Below, piece after piece: positions 52,080 to 63,029 of a stretch of 64,000 bases of DNA. This stretch comes from Myxococcales bacterium (GTDB lineage Bacteria > Myxococcota_A > Polyangia > Nannocystales > Nannocystaceae). A program made the translations under genes and the position numbers. Position 1 is the first letter of the stretch; the number at the start of each line of letters is the position of its first letter. Location: contig JACKDV010000002.1 in assembly GCA_020633315.1 (NCBI GenBank), positions 372,001 through 436,000 on the forward strand, in the 5' to 3' direction. Below the pieces are notes generated by a model, which saw only the letters and a list, made by a program, of their open reading frames with translations, did no database searches and was not told the origin of the DNA.

Positions 52080-53597
52080 GTGACTCGTCGTCTTGGATCT
52101 CGTTCGCTTTGGTTCGTTCCGCTGCTCGCGGTGGGTTGCTTCGATCCCGATGAGAGCGATGGCGAGTCTGGGGGCTCCTCCACGGCCGCATCGTCCTCGA
52201 CCAGCACCGACGGGATGACCTCGGCGATCTCGGCCTCCAGCGATGCCTCGGCCACCGGGGCGGGCACCGGCAACGGGACCACCGCGGCCGAGGGCGACAC
52301 CTCGATGGTCGACGAGGACACCGGCGTCTGTCCGGGCGGCATCTGCTTCGACGTGGGCGACCCCATGCTCGACCTGCCGCCGCCCGTGGGGGGGCCGGGC
52401 TCGTGCCGGCAGTCGGAGGCCTACGGGGCCGCGGGCGGCTTCCCGGCGTTCGCCGACCCGGCCTACGCGGCGTTCGACAGCACCGTGCTCGTCATGACGA
52501 ACAACGCCTACCAGGCCGGTGGCTCGGTGATGCGGGTGTTCGACATCTCGGGGCCGCCCCCGCCCCCCAACGCGAACTACTTCGCGCCCATGTACGTGAA
52601 CCCGGCCTGGACCCGAGAGGCGTTCGGCGGGGCGATCTTCGGCATCACCCTCGACTCCGACGGCAACATCTATGCCGCGGCCACCACGGTGTACGGCAAC
52701 TCGTCCACGCCGGGCACGATCTACAAGGTGGACGGGATCACGGCCGCGGTCTCGGTGTTCGCCGCCCTGCCCAACAACGGCCCGGGCCTGGGCAACATCA
52801 ACTACGACTGCCACAGCGAGACCATCTACGCCTCCAACCACGAGGACGGGCGCATCTACCAGATCGAGATGGACGGCACGATCCGCAGCACCTACCGGCA
52901 CAGCACGGGCAGCGTGACCAACGGGCCGGCCGCGGATCCGGGCGAGCCCAACGGGGTGTTCTCGCCGCTGGGCGACCGCGTGTGGGCGGTGCAGTCACAC
53001 GCCGGGCGCCTCTACTACAGCGTGTGGAACGAGGACAGCGGCCGGCAGTCGGGGACCGAGGAGAACGAGATCTGGTCGGTGGCCTACATCGACGACGACG
53101 GCGTGCCCAACGGGCCCACGGCGCGGCTCGAGGCGACGGTGCCCGGGCTCAACGGCAACACCTACTCCAACCCGGTGTCCGACATCAGCTTCGCGGCCAC
53201 CGGCTGGATGCTGGCGGCCGAGCGCACGATGCTCAACGACGCCCAGACCAGCGCGCACCAGAGCACCACCTACGAGTTCCAGCAGATGGGCGGGGTGTGG
53301 CAGGTGGTCGGCACCACCTACGTGGTGGGCGAGCTGCCCAACAGCAGCGCGGGCGGGGTGGACCACGACTTCGAGGAGAACGGCTACGTGTGGATGACGG
53401 GCGACGCGCTCGACTTCTACACCCCCGACGTGGTCTACGGCGTGCAGGGCACGCCCTACGGCGGCGGCGACATCACCAACAGCACGCTCATCGATCACGA
53501 CGCGGAGATCACCGGCCAGGACAAGACCGCGCAGGGCGACGTGGAGCTGCCGATTCCCGGCGACGCCTCGCCGCCTCCGCCCCCGCCCGAGGGGTAG
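52080..53597 (+). CDS. Lipoprotein with beta-propeller-like body
   Basis: 505 residues from GTG 52080, with GAGGGGGGAAG upstream. Lipobox LLAVGC, a long Ser/Thr/Gly linker (residues ~25-80), and then repeated strand-turn units (ITLDSDGNIYAAATTVYG, NINYDCHSETIYASNHEDG, FSPLGDRVWAVQSHAGRLYY) as in SMP-30/NHL-type propellers. The C-terminus is a Pro run (ASPPPPPPEG). It may bind a surface ligand. Specific role unknown. A strong terminator follows. Confidence 0.78.
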   Translation: MTRRLGSRSLWFVPLLAVGCFDPDESDGESGGSSTAASSSTSTDGMTSAISASSDASATGAGTGNGTTAAEGDTSMVDEDTGVCPGGICFDVGDPMLDLPPPVGGPGSCRQSEAYGAAGGFPAFADPAYAAFDSTVLVMTNNAYQAGGSVMRVFDISGPPPPPNANYFAPMYVNPAWTREAFGGAIFGITLDSDGNIYAAATTVYGNSSTPGTIYKVDGITAAVSVFAALPNNGPGLGNINYDCHSETIYASNHEDGRIYQIEMDGTIRSTYRHSTGSVTNGPAADPGEPNGVFSPLGDRVWAVQSHAGRLYYSVWNEDSGRQSGTEENEIWSVAYIDDDGVPNGPTARLEATVPGLNGNTYSNPVSDISFAATGWMLAAERTMLNDAQTSAHQSTTYEFQQMGGVWQVVGTTYVVGELPNSSAGGVDHDFEENGYVWMTGDALDFYTPDVVYGVQGTPYGGGDITNSTLIDHDAEITGQDKTAQGDVELPIPGDASPPPPPPEG

Positions 53598-53602
53598 CGG
53601 GC

Positions 53603-53646
53603 GCGGACCCGACGACGAGCCCCGCTCGGGGGGCTCGTCGGTCCGC
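53603..53646 (+). terminator. Long stem-loop after the propeller lipoprotein gene
   Basis: The inner 11-bp stem (CGACGAGCCCC / GGGGCTCGTCG) has a six-base loop and is extended by a 6-bp outer stem (GCGGAC / GTCCGC) with four unpaired bases on one side. It begins six bases after the stop of the lipoprotein gene. Confidence 0.7.
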
Positions 53647-53696
53647 ATCGAGGGCGTGCTCCGTCGGGGCGCCGTTTGGCCTACTCTGGTCGCAGC

Positions 53697-55418
<1,722 letters not shown>

Positions 55419-55471
55419 CGGCGGCTCGCGACGGCCGAGTCGCCCGCGGGCGCGGCAGCCCAAGACGACCA

Positions 55472-55501
55472 GAGGCCCCGCGTGCCTTCACGCGGAGCCT
55501 C
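55472..55501. terminator. Hairpin between the kinase fusion and the ZU5 lipoprotein
   Basis: A 13-position stem with one C-A mismatch (GAGGCCCCGCGTG / CACGCGGAGCCTC) and a CCTT loop, followed by CGTTTG. It lies between two convergent genes and could serve both. Confidence 0.7.
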
Positions 55502-55530
55502 CGTTTGCAGGTCGAGCTCGGATGGATGCC

Positions 55531-56001
55531 CTAGTCGTGCTGCGGGCCGTGGTCGTGGCTGCGACCCGGGTTGACCACCACCGCGTACGAGGACAGGTAC
55601 ACCGCGGAGGCGGTCACGACCTCGTCGGCCATGTCCACGCGGTGGTCGGGCAGCGGCCGCCAGTCGTGGTCGCGCTCCACGAGGACCTCGAGCTCCTCGG
55701 CGCGCAGGCCCTCCATCATCTCCTCGTCGAGCTCGTAGACGACCTCGGCGGGGAACAGCAGGGGCATCCCCACCGGGCCGACCTCGTAGCAGGGGCCGAT
55801 GGCGTTGGGCTGCATGCAGTCCACCTGCTCGATGGTGATGTCCACATCGTGCTCCAGGGCCCCCTCGGGGATCTCGATGGAGAATTGTCCGTCGGCGGAG
55901 ACAACCATCCCGCCGCGAGACCCGACCGTCGTGCTCTCACCCTCGTCACAGCCGGTCACCAGGACCGCCGCAGCCAGCGCGATTTTCACGATGTGGTTCA
56001 T
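55531..56001 (-). CDS. ZU5-like lipoprotein
   Basis: 156 residues from ATG 56001, with GGAGG nine bases upstream. Lipobox VLVTGC. After a short linker, GGMVVSADGQFSIEIPEGAL with DVDITIEQVD is the ZU5-type beta-sandwich opening, followed by a paired Cys region (MQPNAIGPCYEVGPVGMPLL) and the RAEELEVLVERDHDWRPLPD end. Such domains act in protein binding or as autoproteolytic linkers in larger proteins; here it stands alone. The C-terminus is His/Asp-rich. Confidence 0.82.
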   Translation of the reverse strand: MNHIVKIALAAAVLVTGCDEGESTTVGSRGGMVVSADGQFSIEIPEGALEHDVDITIEQVDCMQPNAIGPCYEVGPVGMPLLFPAEVVYELDEEMMEGLRAEELEVLVERDHDWRPLPDHRVDMADEVVTASAVYLSSYAVVVNPGRSHDHGPQHD

Positions 56002-56461
56002 GGTGCTCAACCTCCCTGCATTGTGTCAGACACCAGCGCACCTGTGGTTTCCGGGTCTACCCACACAAAATTTGCTTGGGCGATTTCGCGCTAGGCAGGT
56101 AGGGGAAAGGCTGGGCGATTTGCCAATGATCTCATGGAAGTCACTGAAACCATGGACTTTGGTTGGGGGCTTGGAGGACCAAGCCTGATGCAAGCTCGGA
56201 GCAATCTTGGGCAAGTCGCCTAGTGAATCGATCGAGGGGGGCACCAGTCATGCGCATCAGCCGCTGGGCCGGTTCGCTCCAAGAGGGCTCGGATAGGAGC
56301 GCGGAAACGAGCGGAGAGACGCTCGGGCGCGAGGAGCACGCGGGGTATTGCGTGGATCGCGAAGGGGCGCTCGCGCCAATTTGCGCAAATCACGCTGGGG
56401 TGGACGCCCCGATGCGGATATCACGCGGACCACTTCGGGGACGAGCCCCTCGGGCATCGCT
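56002..56461. other. 460-base region without a gene
   Basis: The gap upstream of the ZU5 lipoprotein and downstream of the small Cys-rich lipoprotein. It has less GC-skewed bases than the genes and no open frame with coding character. No promoter box, repeat or RNA that I can name is visible. Confidence 0.5.
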
Positions 56462-56854
56462 TCAGCCCGAGGTGGTGGTGCTGCCGGTCCCGCTGCTGCT
56501 GGACTCGTCGCCGTCGCCGGTCGAGCCGACGTCTTGCTCACCCGAGCTGTCGTCGCCCGTCGGGGCCTCGCCCTCGCCCGAGGAGGACTCGTCCATCGGG
56601 AGCCCGTCGTCCTCGTCGCTGACCTCGTCGTAGTAGCCCTGGCAGCTATAGGGAGGGTTCTGCACGCAGCCGTTGAGCTCGCGTCGGCACGGCGAGCAGT
56701 AGGGGGCCGCGTTGCCGTAGAGCTCGCGGCAGAACTCGTTGCCCGGCACCGACTGGTTGGCGCAGTTGTCCTCGACCAGGACCTTGCAGCTCGTGGAGGC
56801 CAGCGCCACGCCGAGGACCAGCGCGGCGAGCCAGGGGAGGGGACGGATCACCAT
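56462..56854 (-). CDS. Small Cys-rich lipoprotein
   Basis: 130 residues. Lipobox LASTSC (about residue 23). A Cys-rich core (NCANQSVPGNEFC, APYCSPCRRELNGC, SCQGYYDE) and a ~60-residue Asp/Glu/Ser/Gly/Thr tail. Like the gene at 27945 it keeps the low-complexity part at the C-terminus. Its ATG overlaps the stop of the upstream gene by seven bases, so the two are coupled. No family recognised. Confidence 0.75.
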   Translation of the reverse strand: MVIRPLPWLAALVLGVALASTSCKVLVEDNCANQSVPGNEFCRELYGNAAPYCSPCRRELNGCVQNPPYSCQGYYDEVSDEDDGLPMDESSSGEGEAPTGDDSSGEQDVGSTGDGDESSSSGTGSTTTSG

Positions 56855-57534
56855 CGCAGCCCTCCCGGGACGACCTGGACCCTCGCGGTCTCCTTCTTGC
56901 GCCCGGCCGCCGGCTTGCCGTGGGTGGCATGGCCCGCGACGATCATCAGCACGCCGGTGACCACGGTGACGGTGCCGAGCGCCACCAGCACCACGCCCGG
57001 CGGACGCAGCGAGCGATCGAAGACCGGCTCGTTGGGCCCGGTGGACGCAGCCCAGGTGGGCGCCTTGATGAAGCCGATGCCGGTGCCGAGCATGCCCACG
57101 CCCACGCCCGCGGTCGCGATGCCGGCCACGTTGAGCCGCCAGCAGCGTCCGTGCTCCGGGAAGCAGCGCTCCGTGCTGCCCTCGTCGACGGGGCCTGCCA
57201 CCTTCGGCTCGGGCTCGGTCTTCGGCTCGGGCTCGGGCTCGGGCTTCGGCTTGGGCTCGGGCTCGGCCTTCGGCTCGGGCTCGGTCTTCGGCTTGGGCTC
57301 GGTCTTGGGCTCGACCTTGGGCTCGGTCTTCGGCTCGACCTTGGGCTTCGGCTCGACCTTGGGCTCGGTCTTGGGCTCGACCTTCGGCGGTCGCGTCTTG
57401 GGTGGCTTCGTCCGCGACGGCGCGCCGCCGGGCGCGACGATCTCGGGTCGATTGGCGGCGGGATCGATCGCCCGCGGGTCTCCCGACGGCTGCGCCAGGA
57501 TCGACACGACGAGACTGCCGAGCAGCACGTACAT
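56848..57534 (-). CDS. Membrane protein with KPxEP-type proline linker
   Basis: 228 residues. A short N-terminal hydrophobic segment or signal (MYVLLGSLVVSILAQ), a ~70-residue linker of Lys/Pro/Glu/Thr repeats (residues ~43-111), a Cys pair (CFPEHGRC) and two hydrophobic stretches (134-156 and 179-201). The linker resembles the extended TonB-type Pro/Lys/Glu spacer, but no TonB C-terminal domain follows. Function unknown; it may span the periplasm. Confidence 0.7.
   Translation of the reverse strand: MYVLLGSLVVSILAQPSGDPRAIDPAANRPEIVAPGGAPSRTKPPKTRPPKVEPKTEPKVEPKPKVEPKTEPKVEPKTEPKPKTEPEPKAEPEPKPKPEPEPEPKTEPEPKVAGPVDEGSTERCFPEHGRCWRLNVAGIATAGVGVGMLGTGIGFIKAPTWAASTGPNEPVFDRSLRPPGVVLVALGTVTVVTGVLMIVAGHATHGKPAAGRKKETARVQVVPGGLRW
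57202..57408 (-). repeat. PKTEP/PKVEP tandem coding repeat
   Basis: About 207 bases encoding repeated five- or six-residue units (P-K-x-E-P) with near-periodic codons; the plus-strand text shows repeating GGCTCGGTCTTGGGCTCG-like units. Such repeats change in length easily by slippage. Confidence 0.85.
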
Positions 57535-57603
57535 CAGAACCCAGGAATTACATCATCCTCTGGCGGCAGGCTACCGCCGCGGGTCGTCCGCGAGCCACGG
57601 GGC

Positions 57604-59301
57604 TCAGTGCCGGGGCGTGGCGACGCGCGCGATGTCGGTCAGTGGTGCCAGCACCACGCGGGCCACCGCGCGCAGCAGGGGATGGGCCGCGATCGCGCGG
57701 GCCAGGGGCGGGCTTGCATAGTAGTAGAAGCCCACGAAGGCCATGCCGATCGCGTTGCTCTCGAGGTAGAGGTCGCGGAACCAGCGGAGCGCCTGCACCC
57801 GGCCGGCCCAGGGAGCCCCCCAGGCCGCGGTGGCCACGAAGCACAAGCCCTCCACCTGGGCGAATTGCTGGGCCGGGGTGCGGATCGAGTCGCCCACCAC
57901 GTTGCTCACGTTGCCGCACTCGTCCTCGTAGGCCAGACCGATCTGGTAGTCGTAGTTGCCGAACAGCTCGGTGAGGTCGCACCACGCCCGCTCGCCCGGC
58001 ACGATGTCGCCGCTGCACAGCTCGGGCGGCGGCACCTTCTGTACGGCCGAGGCCGCGTTGGCGGTGGTCAGCGGCGTGTCGCCCACGCGGTAGTAGAGCG
58101 TCACGTCGCGCACCCCGTCGGTCTCGTCGAGCGGCGGCACGGTGAAGTGCACGCGCACGGTGTCGAAGTCGATCGCCTCGAGCTCGAGATCCTGCGGGTC
58201 GGGCAGGGCGGCGATGCTGCACGCGCCCCAGCCCCCGTCGTCGGGCGGGGTCTGGCCGGTGCCGGGGCCGTGGCTGTACACCCCGAAGCGGAAGGTCTCG
58301 CCGTTGAGGGTGTACAGCAGCAGCCGATCGGCACCGCTGCCCCCGTCGGTGCTGATCGAGGCGTCGGGCGGGTAGAGCTGGCCGCTGGTGCCGTCGAGCT
58401 CGCCGTAGCCGGCGTAGGCATCGGTGCCCGCGAACGCAGCCTGCTCGGGATCGAAGGTCACCGCGTAGACCACCGAGGGCTGGCCCAGGTACTCCACGCC
58501 GTAGTTCTCCAAACGCGGATCCACGTAGTGATCGCCGCTGCGCGAGAAGTCCCAGTCGGGGTTCTCGTCGTGCTCGAGGTTGATCTCGATCTTCGCCACC
58601 AGCGGGCCCTGGCCCACCAGCGAGGCCGGGATCACCGTGGTCACCAGCTCGGGCCGATCGCCCATCGGCGTGGCGCTGGTGATCGCGTCGAGGTCGTTGA
58701 CCTCGCTCAGGGTGTAGGCGTCGGGGTGGTCGTGCCCCTCCTCGTACTCCGTGAGGTCGTTGCGCGGCGGGTAGATCGTGGTCGCCCCGGGGACGAACTT
58801 GCCCTTGTCCGACTGGAAGGTGGCCGGCGAGGGGCAGGTCATCGTGTCGGTCGAGATGGTGTCGTTCTCCGCCTCGGACAGGGGCCGGCAGAAGTACGGC
58901 TCGGGCGAGCTGGTGTTCTCGTGCCAGCCCAGCGACTCCTGGTCGGCCGGGTCGTCGTCGTGGAAGGTGAGCTGCGGGTAGGTGCGGCCCCGGGCGTGGC
59001 CCCACACGGGCAGCACCCCGGTGCGAGGGCCGTAGGGGAAGCGCCAGCTCGACAGGAAGTCCCAGCGCCCCGGGCGATTGCCGATGCCCAGGCTGCCGGT
59101 GGCCTGGGTCACCATCACGTCCTGCACGAAGTTGCCGTCGGCATCCTCGATCCAGACCGCGATCTGGGCCTTGGGCACCGGCTTGAAGTGCAGCTCGACG
59201 AGCACGTCGCCCTCGGCGGCGTGGGCCGAAGGAGCGGCGAGACCCGCCAGCGCGAGGCAGACGACCCCGAGGGTCCCTCGCGAACGCCATGTGCAATCCA
59301 C
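57604..59301 (-). CDS. Exported protein with CFI-box C-terminal domain
   Basis: 565 residues from GTG 59301. Signal peptide (LGVVCLALAGLAAPSAHA). The body is mostly beta with Asp/Tyr-rich loops (FHDDDPADQESLGWHENTSS) and a fibronectin-like stretch (DFDTVRVHFTVPP, then VTLYYRVGD). The C-terminal ~70 residues are a CFI-box domain: LCFVATAAWGAPWAGRVQAL, RWFRDLYL, FYYYASPPLARAIAAHPLLR. The family has C-F-I-A-T-A-A-Y-G; here V and W replace I and Y. This tail occurs in many myxobacterial exported proteins. Function unknown. Confidence 0.85.
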   Translation of the reverse strand: MDCTWRSRGTLGVVCLALAGLAAPSAHAAEGDVLVELHFKPVPKAQIAVWIEDADGNFVQDVMVTQATGSLGIGNRPGRWDFLSSWRFPYGPRTGVLPVWGHARGRTYPQLTFHDDDPADQESLGWHENTSSPEPYFCRPLSEAENDTISTDTMTCPSPATFQSDKGKFVPGATTIYPPRNDLTEYEEGHDHPDAYTLSEVNDLDAITSATPMGDRPELVTTVIPASLVGQGPLVAKIEINLEHDENPDWDFSRSGDHYVDPRLENYGVEYLGQPSVVYAVTFDPEQAAFAGTDAYAGYGELDGTSGQLYPPDASISTDGGSGADRLLLYTLNGETFRFGVYSHGPGTGQTPPDDGGWGACSIAALPDPQDLELEAIDFDTVRVHFTVPPLDETDGVRDVTLYYRVGDTPLTTANAASAVQKVPPPELCSGDIVPGERAWCDLTELFGNYDYQIGLAYEDECGNVSNVVGDSIRTPAQQFAQVEGLCFVATAAWGAPWAGRVQALRWFRDLYLESNAIGMAFVGFYYYASPPLARAIAAHPLLRAVARVVLAPLTDIARVATPRH

Positions 59302-59434
59302 GCGAAGAGTCTACCAAAGGGTCGCCCAGACGCCCGCGCCTCGATCCCCGACCGCGAGCGAGGCGAGGGGTGCGGCGGATCACGCGAGTGATTTGCCCCC
59401 GAAGCTACCCTTGCGATACCCGAGCCTTGCCCCC

Positions 59435-60892
59435 ATGCGTCATTGGTCCTCCCGAGCTCGCGCCCTCGTCCGCACCGGCGGTGCATGGGCGCTCATGACG
59501 CTGCTCGGCGCGTGTGGCGGTCGCATGCCCGCGCCGCGGGGGGCCTCGGCGGTGACGGTGGCTGCGGGCCCCCTGCCCACGGGCCCCGCCGAGCCCGACC
59601 GGGGCCTGCCGATGCCCAGCCTCGACCTGGACTGGGCCCCGCCCATGCAGACGGCCGGCGATCTCGAGAGCCTGCGCCAGGCCCTGGCCGGCTCCACGGC
59701 GATCTCGATCCGCCCCGGCCCGCGCCTGCGGGGACCCGAGTGGGAGGCCCGCCTTCAGGGCCTGGCGCATGCGCTCGCGCCCCAGACCACGCTCGCGGCG
59801 GGAGCGGGCCCGACCGCCGCCTTCTCCGATCGATCGCTGCCGCTGCACCGCCTCGACGCCGACGTGGGCCGTCCGCGCTACGCCTGGGATCAGGGCCCGC
59901 TGCCCGGCTCTACCGACGGCTCGGCGGTGCTGGTGATCGACGACGCCGCGATCGATCCGGCGCGCTGGCGAGCCCTGCCCGCGCGCACCGTGGGGAGCTG
60001 CGACGCGCCCATGGCCGCGCTGGCCACCGGGCAGGAGCAGTCCCTGGCCGAGCTCGAGCCGTTCCTCGATCACGCCGACGCGGTGCTGTGGCAGGTGTAC
60101 CGCGCCGCACTCACGGCCACCCTGCCGCGGCTCTCGTCCGAGCTCGAGCCCTACGCGGCGCTGCGCAGCCGCACCGAGCTCGACGACGAGGCCGCCTGGG
60201 AGCAGTACCAGTGCGGCCACGCCTACTGGGAGTACCTGCAGGGCTTTGCCCACTGCGGGGCCGAGGCCGACGGCTGCCCCATGGCGCCGCGGGTGTTCCT
60301 GATGGGAGGCGCTCGCATCGGCACCGCCGAGCCCAGCGTGTACGTCCCCGAGGGCTGCGCCGCGAAGGTGGGGCGCGACTACGTCGTCGAGCTGCGCAAC
60401 GTCGCGGCCGAGTCGGCCGAGGTCGCCACCGAGCACCTCGCCCCCGACTGGGTCGCGCTCTCCGATCGCCTGGGCGCGCTCACCGAGGTCTACGAGGCCC
60501 TCGAGGACGTCTGTGCGCCCCGCCGTCGTCGCTTCACCGACGAGGACCTGCTCGCGCTGCGCCAGCGCCTGGCTGCGATCGGCGAGACCCTGGCCGCCGA
60601 CGAGCACGCCCGCCCCGAGGGTCGCTGGGAGCGGGTGGAGCTGCCCTTCCACGTGCCGGGGCTGGGGCCCGTGCAGCAGGTGGCCGAGTACGCGGCCGGT
60701 CCCGGCAGCGCGTCGGAGCGCGCGGTGGCCCAGGCCCGAGCGCTGCGCGAGCTGGGCCTGCGACGCGCGCTGTGCCGCACGGGCGAGCCCACGCTGCCGC
60801 TGGCGGTCGCGGTCACCGACGGCCGCGGCGAGGTGGGCTTCTTCGGCTACTTCTTCGAGGAAGAGCTCATCTGCGGCGACCTGTGGCCCTGA
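59435..60892 (+). CDS. Lipoprotein of unknown function
   Basis: 485 residues. Lipobox MTLLGAC. Long helix-rich alpha/beta body with a conserved Cys pair (HCGAEADGCPMAPR), a segment VFLMGGARIGTAEPSVYVPE and a Glu/Arg-rich helix pair near residue 340-390. No family recognised. The start is ATG 59435. The stop lies nine bases before the stop of the convergent dipeptidase gene. Confidence 0.75.
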   Translation: MRHWSSRARALVRTGGAWALMTLLGACGGRMPAPRGASAVTVAAGPLPTGPAEPDRGLPMPSLDLDWAPPMQTAGDLESLRQALAGSTAISIRPGPRLRGPEWEARLQGLAHALAPQTTLAAGAGPTAAFSDRSLPLHRLDADVGRPRYAWDQGPLPGSTDGSAVLVIDDAAIDPARWRALPARTVGSCDAPMAALATGQEQSLAELEPFLDHADAVLWQVYRAALTATLPRLSSELEPYAALRSRTELDDEAAWEQYQCGHAYWEYLQGFAHCGAEADGCPMAPRVFLMGGARIGTAEPSVYVPEGCAAKVGRDYVVELRNVAAESAEVATEHLAPDWVALSDRLGALTEVYEALEDVCAPRRRRFTDEDLLALRQRLAAIGETLAADEHARPEGRWERVELPFHVPGLGPVQQVAEYAAGPGSASERAVAQARALRELGLRRALCRTGEPTLPLAVAVTDGRGEVGFFGYFFEEELICGDLWP

Positions 60893-60901
60893 GCCCGTCG
60901 C

Positions 60902-62935
60902 TCACTGGCAGCTCCCGTTGGGGATCCCGCAGGGCCCCGAGCTGCACTGCCCGCTGATGCACTCGTCGTCGAAGCGGCAGCTCTCGCCGGTCTCGAGGAT
61001 CCCCGGGCAGAAGGTGGTGCCGCACACCGAGGGGTACTCCGCCTCTCGCTCGTCGGCGGGAGCCAGCGGCTCGATCCCCCCGAGCTCGAGGTCGTCGGTG
61101 GGCAGGGGCGTCGCGTCCCGCGGGCCCTCGGCGCGCTCCCACATGCGGATGAAGGCCTCGGCCGAGCCCTCCATCGGTCCGAGCTCGGCCCCCACCGCCT
61201 GCAGGTCGTCGAGCAGCGGGCCGATGAGGCCCTGGTGCGCCAGGCCGAGCTCGTCGAGGTCGGTGCCGGTGGGTCCCTGCTGGGCGTGCGCCTGGCAGGT
61301 GGCCTCTGCCGGGAAGCCGGCCGAGCACGCGCCGTGCGGGCCGAAGCGCGGGCGCGTCTGCTGGATGAAGCCGTTGAAGTCGGTGGCGAGGGCCACGTCG
61401 ACCTTCAACCCCTGGGTGGCGTAGGCGTAGTGCTGGGCGAACGAGCGCACCGAGCCGTGACAGCTGTTGTCGACCCCCGACGCGGAGTAGCTCGAGATCT
61501 GCTCGGCGCCCGTGCGCAGGCCGAACATCCCGCCCGTCTGGCGGATCCCCTCGATCACCCACGCGGGCGAGGTCTTCTCCTGGGCCTGCTGCTGCGGCAT
61601 CAGGATCTCGCGCAGGTGCCCGTGCGACGCATAGATCGGGTACCAGTCCCGCTGCGACACCCGGTCGAGCACACCCTGCACGCTGGCCTCGCTCATGTGG
61701 GCGATGTCGATCAGCATGGTGCGATCGATCATCGCGTCGAGCAGCGCCTCGCCCTCCGCGGTCAGCCCCTGCACGTTGCGGCACTGCGCATCCACGTCGA
61801 AGCCCAGGGTGAGATCGGCGGTGGTGATCCCACAGTCGGTGTCCACGTGGCAGTTGGCGGTGAACTGGGCCACGTGGAAGATGGCGTTGTGGGGCGCGGC
61901 GCCGCCGAAGCGGTTGTCGAGCTGGTGCACCAGCTGCAGCGTGCGGACGCCCTGGTCGTAGAGCGCGTCGAGCTGCGGCTCCCAGTCGTCCTCGCCGAAC
62001 AGCTGCGAGACCTCCACGCTGAGCACGATGGCCAGCCGCCCCTCCGACGCGATCTGGCGGGCGTGGGCGGCCGACAGCGCGATCTCGGCCCAGTCGTGGG
62101 CGGCCACGAAGTCGTGGGCCATCTGGAGCTGCACCTGCACGTCGTCCATCTCGTCGCACTGCGGACGATCGAGGTTGGCCTCGGGCAGGGCGCGGCACAG
62201 CCAGCCGTTGCTCACCGCCGAGAACACGGTGAGGCGCAAGCCGTCCTGCCACGACTGCTCGATCCAGCCCTCCCAGGTCTGCTGGTGCGCGATGGTGTCC
62301 CAGCGCGGCCAGCCCTCGAACGAGGGCGGCCCCTCGGTGCGCTCGAGGTGCAGGCCGGTGTCGCCCTCGCTGCCCTCGATGCGGCCGATGAGCTCCGAGG
62401 CCGGCGTGCCGCCGAGCAGCAGCAGCACGTTGAGCACGGGGATCGTGTCGGCGAGCGTGCCGAGGTCCACGCTGGCATCGCCCTCGCACTGCTCGAAGAG
62501 CACGCCGAGGTCGCTGCGGACCCGCGCGTGGTCGCCCGGCAGCCCGCCGTCACACGACGCGAGCGCCTGCTCCATCGGTCCCGCGTGCTCGCCGTGCACC
62601 CAGCCGCCGCCGTGCGCCGCCTCGGCGAAGGGATGGTTGTGCAGGTCGGCCCAGCCCCACACCGGGGTGGGGGCCTCGCCGGTGGTGGTGTCTGGCGTGC
62701 CGTCCGAGCTGCCGTCGACCGCGGTCGAGCCTCCGTCGGTGGCCATCCCGGTGGGGCCGGAGCCGTCGGCCGAGCCCGAGCTCGACGAGCCGTCGGCGCT
62801 GGTGGCCGTGGGATCGGGGCCGTCCGAGCATCCGCCCAGGCTCACGCCGAGCACGACGAGCAGCCCGGCCACCCCTCGGGCCAGCCGGGGTATCGGGGAC
62901 CAAGACTGCGCGATTTCATTGTAGAAGTCGGTCAT
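60902..62935 (-). CDS. Secreted M19 dipeptidase-like lipoprotein
   Basis: 677 residues. Lipobox SLGGC and a Ser/Thr/Gly/Asp linker (~37-90). The peptidase M19 (renal dipeptidase) body follows: WADLHNHPF gives the first metal-site His-x-His, LQLVHQLDNRFGG the His and Asn of the middle strand, MLIDIAHMSEASV the metal His, YASHGHLRE the next His, and VALATDFNGF the Asp. So it could be a metal-dependent dipeptidase acting outside the cell. The C-terminus is Cys-rich (CGTTFCPGILETGESCRFDD). Longer than the usual 330-420 residues; the gain is in the linker and internal insertions. Confidence 0.85.
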   Translation of the reverse strand: MTDFYNEIAQSWSPIPRLARGVAGLLVVLGVSLGGCSDGPDPTATSADGSSSSGSADGSGPTGMATDGGSTAVDGSSDGTPDTTTGEAPTPVWGWADLHNHPFAEAAHGGGWVHGEHAGPMEQALASCDGGLPGDHARVRSDLGVLFEQCEGDASVDLGTLADTIPVLNVLLLLGGTPASELIGRIEGSEGDTGLHLERTEGPPSFEGWPRWDTIAHQQTWEGWIEQSWQDGLRLTVFSAVSNGWLCRALPEANLDRPQCDEMDDVQVQLQMAHDFVAAHDWAEIALSAAHARQIASEGRLAIVLSVEVSQLFGEDDWEPQLDALYDQGVRTLQLVHQLDNRFGGAAPHNAIFHVAQFTANCHVDTDCGITTADLTLGFDVDAQCRNVQGLTAEGEALLDAMIDRTMLIDIAHMSEASVQGVLDRVSQRDWYPIYASHGHLREILMPQQQAQEKTSPAWVIEGIRQTGGMFGLRTGAEQISSYSASGVDNSCHGSVRSFAQHYAYATQGLKVDVALATDFNGFIQQTRPRFGPHGACSAGFPAEATCQAHAQQGPTGTDLDELGLAHQGLIGPLLDDLQAVGAELGPMEGSAEAFIRMWERAEGPRDATPLPTDDLELGGIEPLAPADEREAEYPSVCGTTFCPGILETGESCRFDDECISGQCSSGPCGIPNGSCQ

Positions 62936-63029
62936 GACTGATTAATCGGTTAGGAGACGGACGACGTCGGGGAGGGTAGTGGAAGAACCCACCCTCGGGC
63001 CCGTAACTCGATCGAGGAATCACACGGAC

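Noticed and set aside
51733..52191. Minus-strand open frame of 152 codons in the gap at 51.7-52.2 kb
   Set aside because: Ser/Arg-rich composition, overlaps the start of a good lipoprotein gene, and has no start context.
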